Shown here one piece after another: positions 46,621 through 56,353 of a stretch of DNA of 64,000 bases. The notes under the pieces were generated by a model. That model had not been told where the DNA came from. It was given only the letters and a program-made list of their open reading frames with translations, and did not search any database. How positions within the stretch are numbered: position 1 is the stretch's first letter; every line of letters starts with the position of its first letter. The position numbers and the translations under genes were made by a program. The DNA lies in NCBI GenBank assembly GCA_037176845.1, contig JAYKXP010000018.1:620001-684000 (forward strand), read 5' to 3'. This stretch comes from Paramarasmius palmivorus. Taxonomy: Eukaryota; Basidiomycota; Agaricomycetes; Agaricales; Marasmiaceae.

Positions 46621-47345
46621 GATCCGAGCCGGTATGAAGTGTAAAAGTGTCAAAAATTAATTTTCACACCGCTCACCGTTTCCATCAGCGCGCACAAGTG
46701 CTGGGAGTTGCCGAGAAGCTAATTCCCGGCGCTTCCAGTAACCGCCCGTGAGCCAATAGTCCAATCTTCGAGATTCTAGTCGTGTAGACCACATCTTTGT
46801 TGAGATAATACATGCACACGCAGCTATATGTACCTATGTCATTGAGCTCTCCAATTTAGAGTCATTCTAGCTTTAGTAAAACACTATTAGTTTCCAGCAA
46901 GATTGATATTGCTATCAATTACACTAATCACCGGCCCTACCCTCCGAGATTGAGGTGTATCAGCTTGAACTCGATGATTTATGTATGTACGAGGCCGTCG
47001 GTCGACGTAGTACTAGTTGAAAACGATTGGGTATCGTGATACCCGGGGCACAGTCCATTTTTGGAGTTATCGCCGATAACTTCACGTACATGTATTGATG
47101 AAAACTTATCCATGCCTTGTTCAGTAAGCTTTTTTTTTAATTTCTCGGACATTAGAGAGTCTATAAATATAATACTCAAAGATATCTAGTGGAACTAAGT
47201 ACGTAGGCGGTGTTCAGAGTCAACCAGAAAGGCCCCGGAAGTCCGGACCGTCCAATTTTCTCGGAACGGACGTTGTGCGCGGGAAAAGACCAGAGCGCGA
47301 CGTGAAAATAATTTTTGACACTTTTACACTTCATAGAGCCGGACC
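46621..47345. mobile_element. TIR-bounded non-coding element (MITE-like)
   Basis: A 35-bp block at 46633-46667 (TATGAAGTGTAAAAGTGTCA..AAATTAATTTTCAC) is matched in inverse orientation at 47302-47335 with a single-base length difference. Similarity weakly continues inward (GCGCGCACAA / CCGCGCACAAC; GTTGCCGAGAA / GTTCCGAGAAA) and outward (GAGCCGG). The inner ~550 bp have no open frame of note. No target site duplication could be fixed, so it may be a decayed DNA transposon or two inverted fragments. Confidence 0.55.
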
Positions 47346-47399
47346 ATGAGCGCTAGCGCTTGAGCGTTCCGGTTCCCGAATCCTTGCCGCAGCGGTCTA

Positions 47400-47745
47400 C
47401 GTCTTACCTCTTCTTCGGCCCAGATATCTGACAATTCTACACTTTCATCGTGTTTCATTGCCTCCTCTATATTCTTGACTTCATCAACGAACGAATCAAA
47501 CCTGTCTTCGATGCCGTCAAGCCGCCATTCCTACCCGCCGATGTCACCGAACACATTGAATACCACTGCAGCGGCGGGCTATGGCTACGTTGGATATATT
47601 GAATGGGGTGGAAGTGAATAGTACAAGGTAGGGAATGATGAAGACAAGGATGAGGACAAGAACAAGAAGGACGAGGAGGCAGAGGATGTTACCAAACAGC
47701 CCAAAGCCACGAAGGTTCCGGAGGTCGACACGCAAGGCGGTATGG
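47400..47745 (+). pseudogene. Broken partial copy of the 41425-44038 gene (3' part)
   Basis: Matches the coding strand of 43170-43860 with many substitutions and deletions. TCTGACA-TTCTAC-CTTTCATCGTG, ATCAACGAACGAA-CAAACCTG followed by TCTTCGATGCC, CCGATGTCACCGAA and GAGGTCGACACGCAAGGCGG are shared. Roughly 310 bp corresponding to 43290-43600 are missing, and frames are broken. There is no start or stop. It is a relic of a duplication. Confidence 0.8.
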
Positions 47746-47856
47746 ATTTCTTCTCCCGTACTAAGGCTTTTTGATACATTTCTGAACCTCCTTTTCGCTT
47801 TTCAAACGATACATAGCCTAATTATCGTAGTATGAATACGATTACTATTGGTTTAT

Positions 47857-50411
47857 TTACATCGTAGTACGGGTAACGGGCGCATTCTCTAGTTCAGACA
47901 ATAGCTGATCAATATCAGATCCATTTGGCGCAAGTGCAGGGTACTCAATATTTTCCCAAAGGGGTGTAGTAGATAACTCTCCGTCCAGATTAGCCTTCTC
48001 GTCCTCCACCCTCAGGATCTTACTTTCCAGACACCGTAGTCGCGTCACGACCTCATCTGCAGTAGGCCGCAAGTTTGGATCCCCTGCCCAACACGCCTCA
48101 ACGATAGCCCAAAGCGAGTCCGTCAAGGTAGGTATACCAGAAGGCCTGTCAGGCCTCTTGTTCTCCAACACTTGATGGATAACAGTTGGGTCAAATTTAA
48201 GCTGATAAAATGGCGCATAGCCACCGCTAAAGATCTACAGAAAGTGCATTATCTCTGCATGCCGTGTATGAACCGATTTTGACCTACCTCGTAACAAGTA
48301 CACCCGAAGGCATAGATATCGGTTTTCTTGGAGGTGCAGCTTGTTCCACGATGAATCTCAGGGGCAAGCCAGCGGACAGTACCCTTTGGGCGAGAGTCAA
48401 CAGAGGACAACCCAAGCACCTGAGAGTCTACTACGATGCATGCAAAGCCGAAATCGGCAATGCACGGTCTATCGGATGGGGACATGAGGATATTTAGCTG
48501 GACTATCTATGTGAACAATCAAGGTCTAAAGTCATACGTGAGCTACTCACTCCTTTTAGATCCCCATGTATAACTTTATTGGAATGCAAGTATGTTAGTC
48601 CGTTTGCAATTTCGGACATCTGCACAAAGAAATAGTCGTAAAACGGTGGAGCTTTGTGTAGGTAACCGTGACTCACCAGAAACTGATGATTAATGTCATC
48701 GGAAGACTTATTCTTCAAGTAATGTACTAGGTTTCCCTTCTCCATCCACGGCGAGACTAGACATAATCGTTGGTTTTGATTATCTAGGTAGTATATTCCG
48801 AGGAAGGGGAGCACATTGACGTGTTTAAGTTGCCGCCAAACAATCGATTCCCGAAGGTACTCCTGCAACAATCATGTCAATGCTAGCTAGTACACAAGGA
48901 TTGAGCACAGACCGTTATTAGTTTCGGGACATCCGATGTAGCATACTGCCGAAAGACCTTCAAGCCCACTCGTTTCGTCCCGAGCAACCCCGTATACACA
49001 TCCCCAAAACCGCCACCATCCACAGGATATTGGGAGAGATTTTCGACGTTTTTCATGATGGGACACTGAGGATGAAGGCCTGAACATGACGACAGTTGAA
49101 GCATTGCTTTGTAGAACAAACTGCGTTTGCGGGCTTCATTAGTAGCATAATCAGCGAGCTGTATAAATAACTCAACATATGTCGCAGAGGAAAATAACAG
49201 TGGCATACCTGCTGCAATAAATCAAGTAAAGACTGTGCAACAGTCCCCGTCTGTGTAACAAATGTTTTAAATTTCACCTTATCCTCCAAGATGATGGAAA
49301 TACGTTGCAACTCTCGCTCAATAACAACGGATCGTGGCGAATCAGGTTCAGGCAAAGTGCCCGCTTCATGTCCTGCCATATTAGAGGCAAGCGACATATT
49401 ATTCAGGAAGTCGGCAGAATCCCCACGCTTGCCTGCAAGTACAGGCTCTGCTAAAGATTCACTAGGCGTCTCCAGCTTTCGTTTCGCCGCCTCGACAAGG
49501 CGGGCCACCTTGTCCAAGGCTTCGACCTGAATGATGAGAATAGTGCGGATTTAGGTCAACGGAACGGAAATCAACAGCGATGAAAAGAGGGAAACGCAAC
49601 ATTGTTTCCCGCGATCTCCAATAGCTGCTTCACGGCATCAACGAGATCTGGGCCTAGTTGCCGCTAGTTTATTAACAAGGCAAAGAGATTAGTATTACCA
49701 TACGTACTTTCATGCTCTATGATGTTTGCTTGCAAAGAATCTTCATGTTCTATGATGTTTGCTTCCCAAGATTTCGATAATTGGTCCATATCGATGGCCA
49801 TCGAACCTATTGGGGTGGTGCAACTGACATAGTTACCATCCACAGAACATTCTATGTTATATCCTACGGGCAAGAAGGTATTGAATCCTTGCATTAGGGA
49901 TGGGTAACCTCGGAATAGCCGACAGACACGTTCAATGGCGCCAGGGGTGTCGATGCTGGAGATAACCAGTCTTTCAGAACGAAATCAAACACCGAAATGA
50001 TGAAAAACGTACTGCTGTTTCTTGACCTCCGTCATGATATCCAAGAAATGGTTATACCTGGCTGGCTGATCGTGAAACTGGACTTTGACGTGGTCCAGAA
50101 AGCTCAAAGCATCCGTGACGTTCAACATGGGTGTTGAATTGTTCTGTGGAGGTTCTACTTGGAGTGAGTCGAACGACATGGGTGTTGAACTACGTGACTC
50201 TGGTGATTCCTCAGGCAGATCCGTTGTCATCGAGAAGGGTGGCCTCTCAGAGCTATTCCAAGTCTGTGGGCTGCCATTAGAGCAGCTTGCTATAGATCAT
50301 ACTAACACTCACCTTCTCCGAGTCACCTATTCCAAGATCCTGGGCTTCATGGGCAACACTTGATACAGCTCCTTCCAGCCTCAAACCTCGCATTGGTGTA
50401 TCTTCAGCCAT
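47857..50411 (-). CDS. SIN3-PAH1 / helical region / protein kinase fusion protein
   Basis: Ten exons join with consistent phase: 50411-50313, 50263-50013, 49970-49708, 49653-49601, 49526-49209, 49158-48913, 48862-48677, 48619-48551, 48497-48288, 48234-47857, giving 690 residues. Residues about 1-150 are a SIN3 paralogue: acidic leader, then [39 protein letters not shown] and GYNIECS (complete PAH1). A short duplicated unit ([16 protein letters not shown]) leads to a helical region ([40 protein letters not shown]) like the N-terminal helical domains of agaricomycete TKL/MLKL-type kinases. The kinase from about 370 has [16 protein letters not shown] (Lys), [19 protein letters not shown] (Glu), [22 protein letters not shown] and [16 protein letters not shown]. 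All catalytic residues are present. PAH1 could bring the kinase to Sin3 partners or act as decoy; that is inference. Confidence 0.82.
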
Positions 50412-52265
50412 TCGATACTAGAAAAATATGTCAGTGCTCGTGGCGGGTTCAGAGAAGCAAGACGTCGGAGGCTGTGCGGCAGCACCTTGTGGACAGCTTT
50501 CCCACTGAGATCACCATATACCTCGATGGTAAACGATGGTAATTCATGAAAGCCTGGCTAGTAACGGGCGTTTTTGTAGCTTGGTGTATGATCACGGGCC
50601 ATGAAAGGCAGCAACGAAGAAGAATCGGATGGAACGCCCACGGCCAGTGTACATTTGCACAAGACGACGGCAATGAGGAGATTCTGAAGAGATTGTACCA
50701 CGGGTAACCGCGTAATAGCCATGGAATCATTGCTTCAATTTTCCGAAACCACCATTAGCTGGCAGAAGCGTACCGGGCTCGCTCGATGGTCAGGACGACT
50801 ATGATGGATGTACGGGTGTCTTACCGCCGGATTCCTGGCAACGGCTTCCGGTACCGAATTCGAAGGTCAAAAATTACGCGTTCGCATGGTTCTCGTTCAA
50901 ATTTTAAAAGGGACTTTTTGGTTCAAAGTAAGGCATGATTTCTGGGACAGGGGCATGAATTTGAGCGACAAAGACGTATACTTATACATTGCAAAGGTGC
51001 ATTCAACTTGAACTCGTTCGAATTTTTATTTTATGTTGAACCAGTTTGACGCGGAAGTCTAGATGAACCTACGTGGTTCAACCACGCTCAAATGCTTTTG
51101 ATTGTACGAGCAAGCTGCTCGATGTTTTTTTTTCCCGGGAAAATACAAGAGACCACGATGGACACAATCTCCCCTTCCACTCAATAGCCCCTAGACACCG
51201 AGGGTCTGCCTATTTATCCAGGTCGAAGAGCTGGCAAATCACTCCAAGCTTAAGAAGGCATTTACATTACACGCGATACCTGGAATTGTACGACGGTCAG
51301 AAAATTTTCATCTCTCATGACGCTCCGACCACTCAGCATGCCCGGGCCCGTCGATATATCACTCCTTCTGTACTCTTCTTCAATACCATACTTACTATAC
51401 AAGCCCACCTGAGCAAGAAATCTAGTATCCATGTGCACCATACGAGCCCAAAGTCGCGTGTAACTCGAACTGAGCGATGTTAGTGTAACAGTAATTCTGT
51501 CGATGCCTTTTACATGTGATAAACACGCTTCTATGTGAGGTGAATCAGTAAAGCTGGCTTCAAGTTCTAGGGATTTGAATTGTTGAGCTCGAGTATGGAA
51601 TGCATATGTAGTGCGTGGATTGAAGGAAAGGAGCGAGCATCGATACATCAAAGTCCGCCATTTACTTACCCAAAGCAAACAAATCCGCCTGTATTTGTTT
51701 CGTGGGGGTGCGATACTAGGCTGAATGGTGGACGAGGAGTGTTTCTTCCTTCTCGATCTGATTAACCACTCCTCCAGCAACTTGATCCTTCACCCTGTGT
51801 TACAGAAACAGCGTACACGGACGAGGAGATGACGAACAGCAGTCATTGGTCTTTGTCGTTACTCAGTGTGTAGAGAAGATTTAGGTGCAAGACCTGATGG
51901 ATGTATTCCCCAAAGGACGTAGATATACAAGCAAGTATGTACTGTAGAGGCTCGAAAAGCCAGTGCGTAAGGGTTCGCTAGCGAAACCAGTGACCAGTGA
52001 ATAGACAAGAAAAGATGGTTAGTAGTGGGAGCTATACAGGTGTAGAAAGTAGATAGACAGGAAATTTACGTTGATACTTATACCGATACAGTGTGTGTGT
52101 GCGTTTGAGCAATAATCGACGGCGAGAGCCAGAAAAAATACAGTTTGTAGGTGTTCAAGAGAAGAAAAAGTCTGGACAATTTGAAGTTGAAGATCGTCAC
52201 TTTAGATCGTAAACAGAGCAGAGTCAAATCAAAAAGAATCCTAGTGGCAAAGAAAACGAAACGAT
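50412..52265. other. Intergenic, no firm gene
   Basis: About 1.85 kb upstream of the PAH1-kinase gene. A minus-strand frame at 51780-51262 is open for 170 codons but has no ATG near its start and no recognisable motif. The region near 51960-52265 is A-rich 3' flank of the next gene. Nothing else is called. Confidence 0.45.
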
Positions 52266-53216
52266 TTAGACGCGACGACGCCAGTTATTATCCGAACCCT
52301 TAGGAGCGTTGGCACCGCGTCTCCACGTCGAGCTCGAGGGTTTAGTGGTCGTCGTGGTGTTCTGGCTCTGGCTCTGGCCCTGACCCTGAACCTTCTTGGA
52401 CGTGGAAGCACCAAGCATAACACCACCAGTGATAACGCCCGTTTGACCGCCTTCGTACATGTATCGAGTGATTGTAGGCGTGGGTTTTGTTTGGGTCTGG
52501 GTTTGTTTTTGGTTTCGGGGTTGGTTCTGGTTCTGGGTGCGTGCGCGGAACGGTGGTCGGTATTTAGGGCTAGCGCTGACAGGTTCGTGAACAAGGGGAA
52601 GCTCGACCTTGAAGTTGGTAGGCGCGGGTGAAGAAGCGGCGGAAGAGACTGAGGAGGCGTCTTCGTCTGATGAGAACGCGAATGAAGGGGTTGATTCGGT
52701 GTCAGAGTCGGAATCCGAGTCCGAGTCGTCGTCGAATTGGGGTGCGGTGGTGGTTTGGCGACGGGCACGAACAGACTCCAATAGGGTGTTGAGTCTACTC
52801 GTCATCGGGGATTGCGCCTCCTCCTTAACCAACGGGCCCATCTTATCGGCAGACCAAACAACCTCCTGCCCAAGCCTAATCGAACCTTGCATAACAAACA
52901 CCAACACATTGCCATTAAGCTCCCCACTCATGCGCGTGATGAGGTTCATCCACTCGACCCAGCTTATACCGCTCGACATGCATGCGGCGAGGATCGGAGC
53001 CGGGGGAAGGGTGTGTGGGGAGAGGATTAGTGTGAAGGGTGCTAGTGTCCCACTGGAGAAGAGGTATGCGAAGTGGGTGAAGAGTGTTGATTTGAGGATG
53101 CTGATAGTGGTGAGGGGGTAGTGGGAGTTTGTGAGGGGTTGGGTTAGGTATTCGATGAGAGCGATGACGGTAGCAGTAGCGGTGGCGGTGGTAGAAGAGG
53201 TGTTGGACATGGACAT
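52266..53216 (-). CDS. Unknown single-exon protein with conserved N-domain and low-complexity tail
   Basis: An uninterrupted 316-codon frame from the ATG at 53216 (MSMSNTSSTTATATATVIAL) to TAA at 52266. The first ~150 residues look folded: IEYLTQPLTNSHYPLTTISI, THFAYLFSSGTLAPFTLILS, ILAACMSSGISWVEWMNLIT, LNGNVLVFVMQGSIRLGQEV. They are followed by an acidic Asp/Ser run (DDDSDSDSDSDTES), a Gln/Asn/Pro/Thr-rich stretch and a basic end TWRRGANAPK..WRRRV that may bind RNA. There is no signal peptide. An intronless gene is unusual here. The N-domain is perhaps a cyclin- or PAS-like helical domain, but I cannot name it. Confidence 0.7.
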   Translation of the reverse strand: MSMSNTSSTTATATATVIALIEYLTQPLTNSHYPLTTISILKSTLFTHFAYLFSSGTLAPFTLILSPHTLPPAPILAACMSSGISWVEWMNLITRMSGELNGNVLVFVMQGSIRLGQEVVWSADKMGPLVKEEAQSPMTSRLNTLLESVRARRQTTTAPQFDDDSDSDSDSDTESTPSFAFSSDEDASSVSSAASSPAPTNFKVELPLVHEPVSASPKYRPPFRARTQNQNQPRNQKQTQTQTKPTPTITRYMYEGGQTGVITGGVMLGASTSKKVQGQGQSQSQNTTTTTKPSSSTWRRGANAPKGSDNNWRRRV

Positions 53217-53969
53217 GATGATGGTTTTTTTGGTGGTCGTTAGGTTCGCGCTGCGATAGAGACGTGTAAACTAATAAATAAATAAAATCAGTTAAAAGTA
53301 AGGAAGAATGAGAGATTGTTGATACTCACAAGACGTGAATATAAGGCTACAGTTGATGATGATGCAAAAGAAATGGTCGTGCTAGACGGATAACAGATGC
53401 GTTGGGAGACGTGAATCGAAAGCTGAGATCTGAGAGCGAGAGAGAGAAATGAAACTGATTTTTTCGTTTCATTTTCTGTTGAATTTATATGTTGAATAGA
53501 CAAGGCAGAACAATGCAGGGATCAGTGGCATTGTGAGGTAAACGGACAATGGACGAGGCAAAGCACAATGGGCTCGGTGTAGCTTCGGTGTACAAACAAC
53601 TCCGCCACGTGGCAAGTGATGTTTTCGACACAAACGACATGGTCAATCTAGGCTGGCAACTTCTACGCAAGGGTCGTGAAATGTCCGACTAGCGGACGTC
53701 CTGGCTCAACGTTTTTTCGACAGGAGCTTCCACTTGGTGCCTCACATATGAACCGATCCTCAAGAAGCTTATGCACCGTTCAGGCCGATTCAATTACCGT
53801 GACTGTACACTCTGGCATTGAAACATCAAGCATCAAGTACAATACACTCAAGACCAGACCTACAGCGAAACAAATCCATTGTAAAAGCACAATACCCCAG
53901 CTGGTCGTTCTCCAAGACCGTCCAACCATCAACAAGCTCCAACATCATCATTACTGAGATGCCACATTC
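53217..53969. other. Promoter/leader of 52266-53216 gene and 3' flank of the next gene
   Basis: Contains A/T-rich leader sequence (AATAAATAAATAAAATC near 53271-53287). Only short frames. No gene is seen. Confidence 0.5.
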
Positions 53970-55919
53970 TCAATCCCTTGCTCCTTCAGAATAGTCAAAA
54001 GCTTGCCCCTCATCCACAATACGATCCGGAAACGTAATCCCCGCTTCTAAAAACGCCCGTAAAGCTCTCCTCAACGAGAAGAACTGGAGTCTGCCAATGT
54101 GCGGCTGAAGGGTCACGAATCGGGTGAGTTGTTTAAGGTTGGAGATTTGTGGTATAGCTTCTAAAAACAGTTGAACACGTTCGTGAACGTGATAGTCCTT
54201 GAACCATTGCGCGAGACTGGGAGCGTTGGGTGGGTTGGCGCGGTAGTCGATGGGTAGCAACCGAGGATACGCCACTGCAGGGTGTAGAGGTGATGAGTAA
54301 CTAGCAATGACCAATCGCAGAATTGAACAACACACCGTCAACCGTAGACCGTAGACCTCTTGTAAATCTTGTTGAGCTCCTGGTTGACATCTTCCAGATT
54401 TTGATACAAGTTGCTGCCGTTCCCGAGATACCCTTTCTCGGAAAGATCATAACCGCTGAACAGTCAAGAAGGGTAAATTGTAATCAGTATAATGAAAGAT
54501 GGAGGCTCTGCGCAAACGTACACATATAAGAGGTTTTTCACTGCCCGCTGATGTACTTCCGAGTCATTATCGGGTTCATCAAACGGTTTCTTGAGCTCTG
54601 CTTCCGCCTCGCTCACTTTTCTTTCCGCGTCCTTCCAGTGCTTCAAGGAATCAAATGGAATAGGCTGAAAGGGTACCGGTTGTGACGATAATCGAAGTCA
54701 AAAAGTCAAGAAGTCGACGTTTCAACCCTCCTCATCCAAAGTCGGTTCCTATTTCCTCGTTGTGTCAGATTCATGACTAGACAGTATAACCAAAACCCTC
54801 ATTTGGTCACTGAGATGCTTGAGGGAGGCTGAATAGCTCTCAAGAATGAGCGCGAACACCAAATTGATCACTGTTACTTCTCGTAAACCAAACCAGTCGA
54901 TAGTTCAGAATTCGAAACGCACTTACGATACGTCGAACCACAAATCCTCCGTTCATGGTCGATCTTGATATCGGCTACAAACGCAAATCGAGAAGACCGG
55001 AGAGAGAGGATGAGATACTCCTCGCCATCTGCCAAAATACCATAGACGGGCATATCATGATGGAGGTGCTTTTGTTGGTTCTCTTCAAACGCGACTGTGT
55101 GTCAGGACTCTGTATCCAAACATGATATAGACTGAGACTCGTACCTAGCATCGAAGCCATCAGTTGTATGAGACCAAGAACAGGGTCTGGGGCAAGACTT
55201 GCTCTCAAACGACCGACATGCCGCCGATAGGACTAGAAGCTTCGCTTTCTGGAGGAATCGGGACCTGGTTTCTGACTTCAGGTAAAAGCGCGACAGCTCC
55301 GCGAAAGAGATTGACCAACGGGATGATAAACTAGAGGTCTAAATGAGTAACGTCGGACAACACGCTATGGCGGGGACTTACCGCATCGATAACCATGCAC
55401 CCAGTTGTAGCAACCAGAACCTCTCGCACTCTATTGCACAGATCCAACAAGACGGTCTTGGGTAAAAGACAACAGGAGGTGAATATTGTCGTCGAACCGG
55501 AATGCGGCTTCTTTTAGGTCCTTTGGTTGGGTCGGAGGAAGCGTTTCGAAGGTGAGCCAGGTGGTATCTGACTTGGAGACTGCTGACCGTGAGATTACGG
55601 TGATTTTTCTGGAAGAGGAGAGTGGTTTCCGCTCGAACTGATGAGTTTTGAGTAATAAGCACGAAGGCCGGGTTGAGCGAGATAGCTGACGTACCTTAGC
55701 CTGACCCGCCTTCTCCTTTTCTTGGGGTGTAACCTCAATCAACCCTTCAGATTTTGAACTCCACTCGGACTCGAGGTACAGTGTGCATACAATCTTTTGA
55801 CGCTTTGGGCTGTGACACGGTTCTTCAGAATCATGGTCCTAGCATAAATAGGGGGTTAGCTTTAGCCTTAAATGATGACAACAATCGCGAAACTGTACCG
55901 TAGTGTGTTTGGGCGTCAT
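53970..55919 (-). CDS. Unknown many-exon protein, possibly damaged
   Basis: The best start is the ATG at 55919 (MTPKHTT); an alternative lies at 56064 with a first intron. Exons give DHDSEEPCHSPKRQKIVCTL, LIEVTPQEKEKAGQAK, FERKPLSSSRKITVISRSAV, TTWLTFETLPPTQPKDLKEA, TVLLDLCNRVREVLVATTGC, FIIPLVNLFRGAVALLPEVR, NPVLGLIQLMASML, VAFEENQQKHLHHDMPVYGI, VINLVFALILESYSASLKHL, LKHWKDAERKVSEAEAELKK, SGYDLSEKGYLGNGSNLYQN and LLPIDYRANPPNAPSLAQWF, ending DYSEGARD. The join between FRFDDNIHLLLS and TVLLDLCN needs a frame change I could not explain by splicing. Composition and introns look like a real gene of unknown family; it may carry one frameshift. Confidence 0.5.
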
Positions 55920-56345
55920 TGCGTTGTCTTTTTCGTTTGGTGACGTCAAGTCGATTTTCGATTGCAAGTGTATGGGCCTGGTAGTCTGCAGAAATGTCGT
56001 CCGGCCTGAGTCCGAAAGCGTAAATGAAGGGCATGAGTCGGAGAAAACAACATACTTTATGCATCGAAATTTTCGAAACGATCCTTGCGAGCCAGATGAA
56101 TTCGTGAGAGCTGGAAAAGAAACGAAACGAAATCGTCCAGCCGTGTTGCTGATAAGCCTGCCCTAAAGCGGAGCCGTGGTTCTACAATTCTGGCGTTGAA
56201 CCCAGAGGTACTTGCTGTGAGTCGCCGAGTATCTCCAATTCCGGCTCTATAGCCATACTCTACATCCGGCATTTCTGTTTCCTGAGACTCTGTGCTAGTC
56301 TGAGTGCAGTAACATGGAGAGAGGAGACATAGCGGTGACTCATGG
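55920..56345. other. Upstream region of the preceding gene, left of the hAT element
   Basis: Possible first exon (ATG at 56064 with GTATGT donor) for the 53970-55919 gene. Otherwise nothing is seen up to the target site duplication. Confidence 0.45.
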
Positions 56346-56353
56346 GTCTTTGT
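56346..56353. repeat. hAT target site duplication, left
   Basis: GTCTTTGT directly before the TIR TAAGGCCT; the identical octamer directly follows the right TIR at 59409-59416. Confidence 0.85.

Noticed and set aside
51262..51780. Minus-strand open frame of 172 codons
   Set aside because: No ATG near its 5' end, no splice acceptor giving a start, an internal donor-like GTAAGT, and no recognisable domain.
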